This document shows, piece by piece, positions 7,864 to 16,758 of a DNA stretch of 64,000 bases; position 1 is the stretch's first letter; every line of letters begins with the position of its first letter. The stretch is from Syntrophosphaera sp035450685. Its GTDB lineage: Bacteria > Cloacimonadota > Cloacimonadia > Cloacimonadales > Cloacimonadaceae. A program made the position numbers and the translations under genes. Location of the stretch: positions 17,734 to 81,733 of the forward strand of contig DAOTNF010000010.1 of the NCBI GenBank assembly GCA_035450685.1. The letters are read 5' to 3'. The notes beneath the pieces are model-generated. The model made no database searches. It was not told where the DNA came from and saw only the letters and a program-made list of their open reading frames with translations.

Positions 7864-10383
7864 TTACCTCATTGTGATATGCCATGTCTGTTCCAGCATC
7901 TGCAACACAGATGCAATTAACTTGTCCACACGTTCATCTGTCAATGTTTTTTCCATGTCCTGAATGAATATCCTCAAAGAAACACTGCGTTTGTCGTCAG
8001 GCACCTGCTTCCCGCGATATTCGTCAAAGACGGCCACGTTTTGAACCAGATTGACATCGACAGACCTGATGCTCTGCTCTATTATGTTGTAGGGGATGTC
8101 CTTTGATATCAGGAAGGATATATCCCTGGTAACTCCGGGAAAACGAGGCAGGGCCGAGAACTCGAAGTGTTTGTTCCGAGTCAGCTCAACAAGGTTGTCC
8201 AGATCCAGCTCAATTACCCAGAGTTCCTGCTTCAAGGTCAGCAGGTCAATATCAGCAGCCTCTGCCGTCAACGGGTTAATGCTGCCCAGATAACCGCACA
8301 ATATATTATCTGAACTGAAAGAAAGGTTTGAAGTTCCTGTCAGCCAGGGTTGTTTGTAATCGTCAAACCTGATACTGGTAACGCCAAGGGAGTGCATCAA
8401 TCCCTCAACCAGGCCTTTTACATGGGAAAAACCAACGTTTCCCATTTTATTCTTCCAATGCTCAGGCCAGATTTTTCCAGTCATCATGGCCGTCAAACAC
8501 AGAGGTTCTTTGCTGGAATTCCCGTCACGATGGTAAACTTTGGCAGTCTCCATCAGCTTCAGATTACGCTCGCCATGGTTCAGGTTAAAACTGATATTTC
8601 CCAGCAGTTGCGGAATCAGGCTTATCCTCATGGCCGCCTGGTTGCTGCTTTGTGGATTCTTCAGATTAATCAGTTTTCTCTGGCTGTCTTCCGGATCAAA
8701 AGCCATAGCCTCAAGCTGAGAAGGATCGCAGAAGCTGTAATTCAACACCTCATGGAAGCCATTGGAGATAAAGTAATCCTCTATCGACCGTCGTATCCGG
8801 AAAGCGTGCCTGTCCATTATCTGGGACACGGCTGTTTTCTGGGGGATGGTGTCATATCCTGCCAACCTTGCCAGTTCCTCGAGCAAGTCAACTTCACGAA
8901 GCAGATCGACCCGGTTGGATGGTATGCTAAAGTAGAGCGCATTGTCGGCCTGAGAAGCAATCGACCCTGTATTATTTGAAGAAATGGAATCAACAGGGTT
9001 GATCAGACTCAAATCCTGGATTGGCCCTTCGATCCACTTCCCCGATTTGACATACTCGCACCCCAGGGCAATCAGATAGGATTTTAGTTTATCTTCGCCC
9101 AGATCAATACCGATCAGATGGTTAAACCGATCAGGCCGGACTCCCAGATACCGGGTTTGTTCCGGTTTGGGATATGCATCATAAAGGGGGCCCACCACTT
9201 CTCCACCGGCAGTTGAAAGGATCAACTCAACCGCACGCGCGCCGATCTCAGGAAGCATTTCGGGGCTAAGTTGCCTTTCAAAGCGGTAAGATGAATCCGT
9301 GGAGATCTTGTGTTTATAAGAGGTTGCACGAATGGTTCCATGCGCAAAGTTGGCTGTTTCCAGGACAATGCGGGTTGTGGAGTCAGTAATGGATGTCGTC
9401 TTTCCGCCCATGACGCCAGCCAGGGCAGAGACGCTTTGCCCGTCGGCAATCACAAGGTCCTGCTCATCCAGACGGTAATCCTTGCCATCCAAAGCTACAA
9501 AGCTTTCAGCGGGATGCGCTGCGCGGATTACAACAGCGGGATATCCGTCTTCCGGTTTTGACGCTTGCAGTTTATCATAATCGAAAGCGTGCAGGGGATT
9601 TCCAGTCTCAAGCATGATGTAGTTTGTGACATCCACAACGTTGTTGACTGGCCTTAGTCCGGATTTTATCAAAGCTGTCTTCAACCAGATGGGAGAATCT
9701 TGTATGGTCAGATTCTGCATCAGTCTCGCCGTGTATCTGGGGCACTTCTTTGGATCTTCCAGCCTCAGATCGAGGTTCATTGCCGAATCGCTCGCAGCCT
9801 TGATTTCCCTGGTCTCGGGAAGCGTCATTGGCACCCCCAGGGAAGCAGACAGGTCTCTGGCTATGCCAATGTATCCAAGCAAGTCAGGCCGGTTTGGCGT
9901 GATCTCCAACTCCAGGACGGTATCTGGCAACTCATAAACCTGGTTAACCTGCATTCCCAATGGCGTATCGGGGGGCAGTTCAATTATCCCGGTATGGTTG
10001 TCGGAAATGCCCAGTTCTTTTTCAGAACAGAGCATGCCAAAGGACTCCACTCCACGGAGTTTCGCTTTATTGATCGCCATACCGTTAATAATGCTGCCAA
10101 CCCCGGCAAACACGCTAATCATGCCTGCCCGGCAGTTCGGAGCGCCACAGACAACCTGGATAGTTGAACCCGAAGCGTCATCCACCTTGCAAACATGAAG
10201 ATGGTCTGAACCATGTATCAGCTCTGAACTGACGATCCTCGCGGTGCGAACGGATTCCGGCAGCGCAGACATCTGCTGGACAGCTTCCACCTCAATACCG
10301 GAAAAGGTGAGGGTGTTAACCAATGTGTCCACATCTTCCGGAAGCGAAATGTATTTACCCAGCCAGTTACAGGAGATTTTCAT
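7864..10383 (-). CDS. pheT: Phenylalanyl-tRNA synthetase beta subunit
   Basis: PheT forms the (alpha-beta)2 enzyme that charges tRNA-Phe. At 839 residues it is full length. It begins MKISCNWLGKYI, has the N-terminal OB-type tRNA-binding domain (about residues 40-150, with VCGAPNCR), the B3/B4 editing domain with VDVTNYIMLETGNPLHAFD, the B5 domain, and a C-terminal anticodon-binding FDX domain with RFPGVTRDISFLI. The ATG overlaps the pheS stop by one base (TGATG), giving translational coupling. Confidence 0.97.
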   Translation of the reverse strand: MKISCNWLGKYISLPEDVDTLVNTLTFSGIEVEAVQQMSALPESVRTARIVSSELIHGSDHLHVCKVDDASGSTIQVVCGAPNCRAGMISVFAGVGSIINGMAINKAKLRGVESFGMLCSEKELGISDNHTGIIELPPDTPLGMQVNQVYELPDTVLELEITPNRPDLLGYIGIARDLSASLGVPMTLPETREIKAASDSAMNLDLRLEDPKKCPRYTARLMQNLTIQDSPIWLKTALIKSGLRPVNNVVDVTNYIMLETGNPLHAFDYDKLQASKPEDGYPAVVIRAAHPAESFVALDGKDYRLDEQDLVIADGQSVSALAGVMGGKTTSITDSTTRIVLETANFAHGTIRATSYKHKISTDSSYRFERQLSPEMLPEIGARAVELILSTAGGEVVGPLYDAYPKPEQTRYLGVRPDRFNHLIGIDLGEDKLKSYLIALGCEYVKSGKWIEGPIQDLSLINPVDSISSNNTGSIASQADNALYFSIPSNRVDLLREVDLLEELARLAGYDTIPQKTAVSQIMDRHAFRIRRSIEDYFISNGFHEVLNYSFCDPSQLEAMAFDPEDSQRKLINLKNPQSSNQAAMRISLIPQLLGNISFNLNHGERNLKLMETAKVYHRDGNSSKEPLCLTAMMTGKIWPEHWKNKMGNVGFSHVKGLVEGLMHSLGVTSIRFDDYKQPWLTGTSNLSFSSDNILCGYLGSINPLTAEAADIDLLTLKQELWVIELDLDNLVELTRNKHFEFSALPRFPGVTRDISFLISKDIPYNIIEQSIRSVDVNLVQNVAVFDEYRGKQVPDDKRSVSLRIFIQDMEKTLTDERVDKLIASVLQMLEQTWHITMR

Positions 10384-11420
10384 CAGCGCACTCCCACAAA
10401 TTGCCTGAGCATGCGCACATCGTTCTCAAACAGGATTCGCATATCAGGAATGTTATACTTGAGCATGGCGATACGTTCGATTCCACAACCCAGGGCGTAT
10501 CCGGTATAAATCTCTGGGTCGATGCCGAGGGTCTTGAAAACAGCGGGATCCACCATGCCGGCACCCCCAAGCTCAAGCCAGCCGGAGTTTTTGCATACCC
10601 GGCAGCCCTTGCCCTGACAACTGACACAGCTAATATCCATTTCCGCGCTTGGTTCTGTGAAAGGGAAGAAATGGGGTCTGATGCGTGACCTGACACCCTG
10701 GCCAAACATGATTTGGGCAAAGTTTTGCAGGGTGTCTTTGAGGTCAGCCATCGACACGCCTTTATCCACAACCAAAGCCTCCACCTGATGGAAAACAGGT
10801 GAATGGGATGGGTCCGGTTTGTCATTGCGATAGCATCTGCCGGGCGAAATAATACGGATGGGGGGTCGGTGCTTTTCCATAACCCGCACCTGCACCGTGG
10901 AAGTCTGGGTGCGCAGCAAATATCCGTTATCCAGATAGAAGGTGTCGGCAAGATTCCGCGAAGGGTGGTCAGCGGGTGTATTCAGAGCATCAAAGTTGTG
11001 GAAATCGTCGTCGATATCGGGTCCGTCGGCAATTTCAAAACCCATGCTCATGAAGATATCTTCAATCTGCCTTCTGACGATAGTCAGCGGGTGCAAAGCC
11101 CCAACCGGATTGAATATCCCCGGCAGGCTCAGGTCTTCGTCCTGGGCCTGGGCATGGCGGCTCCAACTGGCCTCTTTGATATCTTGCTCTTTTTGGGCAA
11201 TGAGCGATTCCAGTTCTTTTCTGGCAGCGTTGATCATTTGCCCAAAAGCTGGCCTATCCTCTGCCGCCAGCTCTTTAAGCCTGGCATAGAGTTCGCTGAG
11301 CAGGCTTTTTTTACCGAGATAGCGGGCCTTTGTGTTATTGAGATCGTTTGGACTTTTACAAGCGCCAATCTCAGACCGGGCTTGCGTCAGGACATCATTC
11401 AACTGATTTTGCACTTCCAC
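10383..11420 (-). CDS. pheS: Phenylalanyl-tRNA synthetase alpha subunit
   Basis: PheS carries the class II catalytic core of PheRS. The 345-residue protein has the N-terminal helical tRNA-binding arm, motif 2 around GRCYRNDKPDPSHSPVFHQ, the Phe-pocket region and motif 3 in GCGIERIAMLKYNIPDMR. A CxxC pair set (CVSC, CRVC) is present near residue 270, as in many bacterial PheS proteins. It follows the rplT gene and directly precedes pheT with a one-base overlap, the usual order infC-rpmI-rplT-pheS-pheT. Confidence 0.97.
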   Translation of the reverse strand: MEVQNQLNDVLTQARSEIGACKSPNDLNNTKARYLGKKSLLSELYARLKELAAEDRPAFGQMINAARKELESLIAQKEQDIKEASWSRHAQAQDEDLSLPGIFNPVGALHPLTIVRRQIEDIFMSMGFEIADGPDIDDDFHNFDALNTPADHPSRNLADTFYLDNGYLLRTQTSTVQVRVMEKHRPPIRIISPGRCYRNDKPDPSHSPVFHQVEALVVDKGVSMADLKDTLQNFAQIMFGQGVRSRIRPHFFPFTEPSAEMDISCVSCQGKGCRVCKNSGWLELGGAGMVDPAVFKTLGIDPEIYTGYALGCGIERIAMLKYNIPDMRILFENDVRMLRQFVGVR

Positions 11421-11480
11421 ATCCTACTGGTTCTGCGGGTTTTTCGCAGCAATGATTAGACCTTGCGAGTATTGCGTGGT

Positions 11481-11828
11481 TCAGCCTTTGGCTATTTCCA
11501 CCAGCTTGGCGAAGGCATCGCTGTCGTGCCAGGCAAGATGGGCAAGAGTTTTACGGTTGATTTCGATATTGGCTTTGTGCAGTCCATTGATAAATTTGCT
11601 GTAGGACATGTTATTGAGCCTGCACGCGGCATTGATGCGTGTAATCCACAGACTGCGGAACTGGCGCTTTTTTAGTTTGCGGTGCGCAAAAGCAAAAGCC
11701 ATTCCTCTTTCGAATGTCTGTCTTGCCAATCTATAAGTTTTGCTTCTGAGGCCAAAGTAACCCCTGGCCGCCAGCATGTATTTTTTTCTTCTGCGATGGG
11801 CTGCTACGTTGTTTGTCGATCTTGGCAT
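11481..11828 (-). CDS. rplT: 50S ribosomal protein L20
   Basis: L20 binds 23S rRNA early in 50S assembly. The 115-residue basic protein starts MPRSTNNVAAHRRRKK and contains GYFGLRSK, LWITRINAA and SYSKFINGL, all standard for L20; the length is normal. A good ribosome site (AAGGAGA) precedes the ATG. It lies 10 bases after rpmI within the translation operon. Confidence 0.97.
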   Translation of the reverse strand: MPRSTNNVAAHRRRKKYMLAARGYFGLRSKTYRLARQTFERGMAFAFAHRKLKKRQFRSLWITRINAACRLNNMSYSKFINGLHKANIEINRKTLAHLAWHDSDAFAKLVEIAKG

Positions 11829-11838
11829 CTTCCTCTCC

Positions 11839-12033
11839 TTACATTACCAGCATCCGGTAGATTCTGTTTTCGTCACATTTTTTCACAATTGCGCTCGTGC
11901 GCAGGTTACGTTTGAGCTTGGGCGTTTTCTTGGTTTTGATATGGGCGCTCTTGGCATGATGTCTCACAATCTTGCCTGTGCCGGTAACCTTGAAACGCTT
12001 GGCAGCGGAACGGTTAGTTTTGATCTTGGGCAT
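11839..12033 (-). CDS. rpmI: 50S ribosomal protein L35
   Basis: L35 is a small basic 50S protein. The 64-residue product begins MPKIKTNRSAAKRFKVTGTG and has the family's KTPKLKRNLR segment; length is normal. AAGGAG is found seven bases before the ATG. It lies between infC and rplT, the conserved order in which expression of the two ribosomal proteins is coupled to IF3 in many bacteria. Confidence 0.96.
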   Translation of the reverse strand: MPKIKTNRSAAKRFKVTGTGKIVRHHAKSAHIKTKKTPKLKRNLRTSAIVKKCDENRIYRMLVM

Positions 12034-12132
12034 ATTTATCTCCTTAACAATACAAATAAAACTATGAAATGGGAGTGTGCAAAAGGAATCAGATTATGTG
12101 CTTGCTCTCTTTATTCCTGATCTTTTTGAGAC

Positions 12133-12759
12133 CTATGTTTCCGGGACTTCACTTGGCGGGGGGACGGATGCCGGCAGGCCTTCCGCGGCAAGTTTTGCCA
12201 GTATTTTATCGATATCTTTCTTGGGGCTCATGATCATGGAAAGCAAATTCCTTTCGGAAACCGGCTCGGAGTCCACCTCCGCTATGTGGGAAAGATCTGT
12301 CTTAAGTTTTTCCAGAACATTGTAACCCAACTCTTTGTGGGCCATCTGACGCCCCCGGAAACGGACGGTGAATTTGACCTTGTTGTGTTGCTTGAGGAAC
12401 TTGACCGCGTTGTTCTTTTTGAAGTTATAGTCATGCACCTCAGTGTTGGGGCCAAACTTGATCTCCTTGATCTCAACTTCATGTTGTCTTTTCTTGGCTT
12501 CTTTGGCTTTCTTTTCTTTTTGGAAATAGTATTTGCTAAAGTCAAGTATGCGACACACAGGGGGATCTATATTAGGGGAAATCTCCACCAGATCCAGGTC
12601 TTCTTCCTCTGCCCGGCGCAGGGCTTCTTTCAGCGGGACCACGCCAATCTGTTTGCCGTCAACTCCTATCAGGCGCACAGTAGTGGCTGTGATCTGATTA
12701 TTGATCCTTTCCTTTGGCACGACCTCATTGGTGCGGGCCTTTCCTCTTTTAATCCGGAT
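12133..12759 (-). CDS. infC: Translation initiation factor IF-3 (probable AUC start)
   Basis: IF3 checks the start codon and keeps 30S subunits free. The protein has the N-domain (NEVVPKERINNQITATTVRLI), the basic linker and the C-domain (KEIKFGPNTEVHDYNFK, TVRFRGRQMAH), plus a Pro-rich tail. A longer frame from the ATG at 12801 exists, but that ATG sits inside a terminator hairpin. A strong ribosome site (AGGAGG, complement of 12768-12773) lies just before three in-frame AUN codons. AUC at 12759 has an eight-base spacing; AUA at 12762 and AUU at 12753 are alternatives. infC genes often use such rare starts so that IF3 can repress its own synthesis. The exact start is inference. Confidence 0.93.
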   Translation of the reverse strand: MRIKRGKARTNEVVPKERINNQITATTVRLIGVDGKQIGVVPLKEALRRAEEEDLDLVEISPNIDPPVCRILDFSKYYFQKEKKAKEAKKRQHEVEIKEIKFGPNTEVHDYNFKKNNAVKFLKQHNKVKFTVRFRGRQMAHKELGYNVLEKLKTDLSHIAEVDSEPVSERNLLSMIMSPKKDIDKILAKLAAEGLPASVPPPSEVPET

Positions 12760-12780
12760 TATAAGAACCTCCTTTTTACC

Positions 12781-12814
12781 GGAAAAGAAAACAGGCGGCA
12801 TTTAATACCGCCTG
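12781..12814 (-). terminator. Attenuator-like hairpin in the infC leader
   Basis: A 10-bp stem (CAGGCGGTAT pairing with ATGCCGCCTG, one G-U pair) with a three-base loop lies at 12792-12814 and is followed on the minus strand by TTTTCTTTT. It has the form of an intrinsic terminator and ends only eight bases before the infC ribosome-binding site. This fits transcription attenuation of the infC-rpmI-rplT-pheST operon; the antiterminator has not been identified. Confidence 0.75.
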
Positions 12815-12898
12815 CTTCTCAGTAAAGACATATATTTATTATTGGCCATTACGTGCAACGGAGCAGTAAGGCAGAAGCAAGCAGCTTCATTTTGAGTC

Positions 12899-12926
12899 AT
12901 TGTTTTAACTGTGCCGGATTTGTCAA
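12899..12926 (-). promoter_or_regulatory. Probable promoter of the infC operon
   Basis: On the minus strand TTGACA (complement of 12921-12926) is followed after 16 bases by AACAAT, a four-of-six match to the -10 consensus. It would give a leader of roughly 90-130 bases that contains the attenuator hairpin. No other promoter-like pair was noticed closer to infC. Confidence 0.5.
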
Positions 12927-12990
12927 TCCTTTTGTTTGCTCAGGAACGGGCGGCTGCTTGGGGTGACAAGGTCTGTTGTTTGTGTTTCAT

Positions 12991-13090
12991 GCTTCCCCCT
13001 CATATCTTGATCACTCATTGATCACTGATTGATCGCTGAGCAATCGCTGGACAGTATATCGCCTGGACATCATTGAGCGGTCAATGGGAC
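12991..13090 (+). repeat. Dispersed repeat family D, copy 1
   Basis: The stretch is rich in GATCACTGATTGATCGCTGA-like words and contains CAATCGCTGGACAG followed by TATCGCC. A second copy with nearly the same order of words is at 42676-42760, beginning with CCCTCAT in both. It lies in the 650-base gene-free gap between infC and coaE, which otherwise holds only repeat family A copy 2. Confidence 0.7.
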
Positions 13091-13160
13091 ATGAAGACAG
13101 GAGGTAGTCACGATAGCTTGCTAAGTTTGCTTCAATTAATATAATTTGCCAACAATCACG

Positions 13161-13343
13161 ATCATCCCTCATAGCGCCCTCCTTTGCTGCTACTGGCTTT
13201 GGAGCCATCATCCTTAGGTCATCCTTATAAATTATAAGGTTGACCCCAGGAAGACCCACGCCGGAGAGGTGGATTCAAATGCGGACCATCCCCTCATAAT
13301 ATATAGGTGCTATGAAAAGACCGTGGAAGGGTGAAATGGTGAG
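13161..13343 (-). repeat. Repeat family A, copy 2 (full length with coding-like tail)
   Basis: This copy runs on the minus strand. The core palindrome is at 13217-13245. The side towards coaE carries the GGTCTTCCTGGGGTCAACC arm, the CTCCGGCGTGGG-type and ATATATTATGAGG segments. The other side carries the coding-like tail, whose frame would read MMAPKPVAAKEGAM. The 82-codon open frame 13011-13259 is created by this repeat and is not called as a gene. Confidence 0.85.
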
Positions 13344-13413
13344 AACCTGTTGTAATGCAAGCGAAATAGTTTGAGAGGGAATGGTTTGAAACTAACTGGG
13401 CTTCAACGCAAAA

Positions 13414-14037
13414 TCAGAGGCAGAACGCCAGCTTATCTTTCCTTTTGATGGATTTCAACTGTGTTTCGAGCTTTTTAGCCTGGGCTTTGAGCTTGGCGGG
13501 GCTGGAATTGTTGTCCACCACCAGATCGCAAAACGGCGCTTTGTTTTCATCGTCAATCTGATTCCCAAGCCTGGCAAGAATCTCTTTCTGTGTGGCATGG
13601 TCGCGCTTTTTCAGGCGTTTCAGCCTGACCTCCGGGTCCACCCTGACCAGTATCAAATAGTCAAAGCAACGTTGCATGCCCGCTTCAAACAGCAGTGGCA
13701 CCTCAAAGAAAAGATACGCTTCGTTCGACTCATCCACAACGCGCTGCATCCCGGCCAGCACCTGGGGATGCAATAACTGATTCAGCCAGGCCAGGTCTTT
13801 GGGACTGTTGAACACAAGTTCGGCTATCTTTTTGCGGTCGGCTTTGTTGTCGCGGACAAAATCCCTGCCCCAACGCGTGGCGATCGCGGCCAGATTTGGC
13901 TTGCTGTCCAGCAGGTCTTGTGAAATGGCGTCGGCGGAGATCACTGTCAGGCCGATCTCCCTCAGATAGTTGCAAAACAAGCTTTTCCCGCTGCCATAGT
14001 TGCCTGTGATACCAATTATAATTGGGCTTAAACCCAT
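13414..14037 (-). CDS. coaE: Dephospho-CoA kinase
   Basis: CoaE phosphorylates dephospho-CoA at the ribose 3' position, the last step of coenzyme A synthesis. The 207-residue protein has the P-loop GNYGSGKS at residues 11-18, the ISADAISQDLL acceptor-site motif, the YLFFEVPLLFEAG segment and the LILVRVDPEVRLKRLKKRD lid region. Length is normal. A ribosome site GGAG precedes the ATG. It lies 22 bases downstream of cdaA on the same strand. Confidence 0.95.
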   Translation of the reverse strand: MGLSPIIIGITGNYGSGKSLFCNYLREIGLTVISADAISQDLLDSKPNLAAIATRWGRDFVRDNKADRKKIAELVFNSPKDLAWLNQLLHPQVLAGMQRVVDESNEAYLFFEVPLLFEAGMQRCFDYLILVRVDPEVRLKRLKKRDHATQKEILARLGNQIDDENKAPFCDLVVDNNSSPAKLKAQAKKLETQLKSIKRKDKLAFCL

Positions 14038-14059
14038 ATTCCTTTCTCCATCAAAGCCG

Positions 14060-14815
14060 CTACTTGACAGCGTCCGTGATTATTTGCAGCAGTTCTTCGT
14101 AAGCAATGTTGACAGATATGTTCCCGTTTCGCGCAACGGAAATCTGGCTGTTCTGCTCTGAAACGATGATCGCTACGGCGTCCGAGATCTCCGTGATGCC
14201 TATCCCAGCCAGATGGCGCGTGCCAAAGCGCTTCACATAATCAGGTTTGCGGGAGAGGGGAAGCACCACCTTGGCTGCCATAATCCGGTCTCCGCGTATA
14301 ATGATGGCTCCATCGTGGAGGGCAGATTTGGGGTTGAAAATGGTGAGGATCAGGCGCAGGGACATTGTGGCGTCGATGATCTCTCCGCTATGGATATATT
14401 CATTCAGCTTGCGCTTGTTTTCAATGACGATGAGAGCCCCCGTCTTGCGGAATGACATGGATGAAATGGCATCCATCAGAGGCATATAGATGGAGTTACT
14501 CTCTTTTTTGCGAAAGGCCAGTCCCAGTTCCCGCGAGATATTGAACCTTGCCAAAAGAGACCGCAGCTCAGGTTGGAAAAGAACTATCAGAGCTATGATC
14601 CAATAGTTTCTGATCGACGCCAGGGCTGAGCTTACCATCTTCAGGTCAAACAAAGCCGCGATCAGGTAGATCAGAAAGATGAACATGATGCCCAGCAGAA
14701 TCTGATAGCCCCCGCTGCGCCTGACAATGGACAGCGACTGATAGATCAGAAAAGCGATCAGGAAGATATCGACAATATCTTTGAACCTGGGAATCAGGAA
14801 TTCCATTAACTCCAC
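14060..14815 (-). CDS. cdaA: Diadenylate cyclase CdaA
   Basis: CdaA makes cyclic di-AMP from two ATP at the membrane. The 251-residue protein has three N-terminal transmembrane segments (roughly residues 14-80) and a DisA_N (DAC) domain with the DGA motif in ALHDGAIIIRGD. The second active-site motif, usually RHRAAIG, reads RHLAGIG here, so its second arginine is replaced by leucine. It overlaps folP by 10 bases and precedes coaE. A folP-cdaA-coaE grouping suggests one housekeeping operon. Confidence 0.93.
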   Translation of the reverse strand: MELMEFLIPRFKDIVDIFLIAFLIYQSLSIVRRSGGYQILLGIMFIFLIYLIAALFDLKMVSSALASIRNYWIIALIVLFQPELRSLLARFNISRELGLAFRKKESNSIYMPLMDAISSMSFRKTGALIVIENKRKLNEYIHSGEIIDATMSLRLILTIFNPKSALHDGAIIIRGDRIMAAKVVLPLSRKPDYVKRFGTRHLAGIGITEISDAVAIIVSEQNSQISVARNGNISVNIAYEELLQIITDAVK

Positions 14816-15633
14816 CTCAGAGCTGTTTCCCGTAGTACTGCAAAGAATTGTTTGTGTTCCATAACGTCGTGCACCCGGATCAAGTCAACTCCATGCAAAG
14901 CTCCGATAAGAGAGCTGGCAATAGTCCCGGCCACGCGGTCTTTCGGTTTTGTGGGACAGATTGCGTTGATAAAGCTCTTACGTGAAGCCGCCAACAACAA
15001 AGGAAGCCCAAAGTGTCTGTAATGCTCCAGATTCGCCAGCAGGGTCAGATTGTGGTCCAGGTCTTTGCCAAAGCCAATGCCCGGATCCAGGATGATCATT
15101 TCCCTGTCAATTCCGCGCTCCACGGCAAAGCTGATGCGTTCTTCAAAGAACTCATCCACCTCTTTAATGATGTTTTCATAGCGGGGCGCTATCTGCATGG
15201 TTCGGGGATCGCCCTGCATGTGCATCAAAACGATTTGTGCGCCTGGATGTGAGGCGACGGTTTCGGCCATTTTCTCATCATCCCGCAGCGCGGAGATGTC
15301 ATTTATAATAGTCGCTCCCGCTTGCAGGGAAGCTTTCGCGACCTCGCTTTTGCGTGTGTCAACCGATACGGTGATGGCTGGAAATTCTTTCTTTATGGCC
15401 TCAACAGTAGGCACCACCCTTTCCAATTCCGTATCCAGGTCAACCGGCAGCGATCCCGGACGGGTCGATTCTGCACCAACGTCAATGATAGCGGCTCCCT
15501 CCTCAATCATTTGACGGGCTCTGTTCAGGGCGAGTTCCAAAGACAGATAGCTCCCTCCATCGGAAAAAGAGTCTTCGGTAACGTTCAATATCCCCATGAT
15601 TTGGGGTTCACGAATCTGCTTCAGTTGCTGCAT
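14806..15633 (-). CDS. folP: Dihydropteroate synthase
   Basis: DHPS condenses p-aminobenzoate with dihydropterin pyrophosphate. The 275-residue TIM-barrel protein has GILNVTEDSFSDGG at residues 14-27, AAIIDVGAESTRPG, the DPGIGFGKD pterin-site motif and LLAASRKSFI. Length is normal. It is the first of the folP-cdaA-coaE group and follows the TonB-like gene by 16 bases. Confidence 0.96.
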   Translation of the reverse strand: MQQLKQIREPQIMGILNVTEDSFSDGGSYLSLELALNRARQMIEEGAAIIDVGAESTRPGSLPVDLDTELERVVPTVEAIKKEFPAITVSVDTRKSEVAKASLQAGATIINDISALRDDEKMAETVASHPGAQIVLMHMQGDPRTMQIAPRYENIIKEVDEFFEERISFAVERGIDREMIILDPGIGFGKDLDHNLTLLANLEHYRHFGLPLLLAASRKSFINAICPTKPKDRVAGTIASSLIGALHGVDLIRVHDVMEHKQFFAVLRETALRWS

Positions 15634-15649
15634 GGATCGCCTCCTATCT

Positions 15650-16351
15650 TTATAAAAACTCGAATGTTATCACGCATTTCATGTTGGAAGATGGTTCCCC
15701 GATCACGCTTAGGCTGCCATCCATCAGTAGCTTTTTGGCGGCCTCGAAAATCCTTCCTTCAGTTTGCTGGGTAGAGACCACCGTGCCTGGTATCACGCGG
15801 GAGTAGCGGTCTATTTCAAACTGCAGGGTAACACTGCCGCCGTATCCCAGATTATGCCTGTACCCTGCCGGCATCGAAAAGCGCACCCTGCCTCCTTGCA
15901 CGGCAATTCCTACTCCTCCGGATGTGGCTCCCGTCGCGGGGCCTCTGGCCATGTCACGTAAAGCATTCATGGCAAGCGGGTTGTTGCCCAGGCTTACTGG
16001 ACGGGAGGGGTCTTTGGCAGCGGTTCGTTTGGGCGTTTCCAAAATCTCCGCCGATCCGGTTTGTGGTATTCCGGGGTTTAGGGCCGGGGTGTTCAGGGGT
16101 TGGGCTGTTTGTTCAGGCCTGCTAATGTCGCGGGCTCCGCCTTGGGATTCGCCGGAAAAAGGGGCTTGCGTCACGGTCTCTGGACTGGTATTTTCAATAA
16201 CTTCTTCAGTCATGTAAGGATACTCAAAACTCACTTCATACCAGACACTGTCAAGGTTCGGGGGCAGGGTAAAGATAGCCATGGCAATCAACAGAACTGA
16301 GTGAATCCCCAGAGATATGAGCAGAGGCTTGTTCTTTTGCAGCAGTGTCAT
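15650..16351 (-). CDS. TonB-like energy transducer
   Basis: The 233-residue protein has one N-terminal membrane anchor (about residues 9-29), a periplasmic linker of about 100 residues rich in Pro, Thr, Ser and Gly, and a C-terminal domain (about 160-233) with the pattern YRHNLGYGGSVTLQFEIDRYSRVI. This is the order of TonB or TolA proteins, which couple the ExbB/ExbD proton channel to the outer membrane. It overlaps exbD by four bases, supporting the link. The C-terminal domain is diverged and no TonB-dependent receptor gene is nearby. Confidence 0.75.
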   Translation of the reverse strand: MTLLQKNKPLLISLGIHSVLLIAMAIFTLPPNLDSVWYEVSFEYPYMTEEVIENTSPETVTQAPFSGESQGGARDISRPEQTAQPLNTPALNPGIPQTGSAEILETPKRTAAKDPSRPVSLGNNPLAMNALRDMARGPATGATSGGVGIAVQGGRVRFSMPAGYRHNLGYGGSVTLQFEIDRYSRVIPGTVVSTQQTEGRIFEAAKKLLMDGSLSVIGEPSSNMKCVITFEFL

Positions 16352-16758
16352 TTTCTCTTTTCTTTTGCCGCTTCAGTAGAAATAAAAATCTTTTCAAAGC
16401 CCGCGTTTCTGACCACATCCATGAGGGTAACCACCTCCTGGAGCGGAGTGTCTTTGTTGGCGGAAAGCCTGACAGCCTGCTCCTTGCCGGCAAACTCCCG
16501 TTTCAAAGCCAGACCCAAAGTGTTGATGTTGTAGCGGACGTTCTTGAAAACGACGTCGGAGTCGCTATTGTACACGATGTGCAGCACCTGATGTGCCTGA
16601 CGCTGTCCGGAGGAAGAACCGGGCAGGCGTACGGAAATCCCTGTCTGAGAGGAGAAATTGGAAGCGATCAACAGGAAAAGCAGAAGCAGGAATATTACGT
16701 CTGTCATCGATATCAGGACAGTTGTGCTTATCCTCTTGCTTGATATCTCCAATTTCAT
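16348..16758 (-). CDS. exbD: ExbD/TolR-family biopolymer transport protein
   Basis: The 136-residue protein has a short cytoplasmic N-terminus, a single transmembrane helix (about residues 12-33, with the family's conserved Asp in SMTDVIFLLLLFLL), and a periplasmic domain with VRLSANKDTPLQEVVTLMDVV. It forms the proton-driven motor with ExbB. It overlaps both neighbours by four bases, so exbB-exbD-tonB-like are translationally coupled. Confidence 0.93.
   Translation of the reverse strand: MKLEISSKRISTTVLISMTDVIFLLLLFLLIASNFSSQTGISVRLPGSSSGQRQAHQVLHIVYNSDSDVVFKNVRYNINTLGLALKREFAGKEQAVRLSANKDTPLQEVVTLMDVVRNAGFEKIFISTEAAKEKRK

Noticed and set aside
13011..13259. 82-codon minus-strand open frame
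   Set aside because: It is made of repeat families A and D; no gene context.
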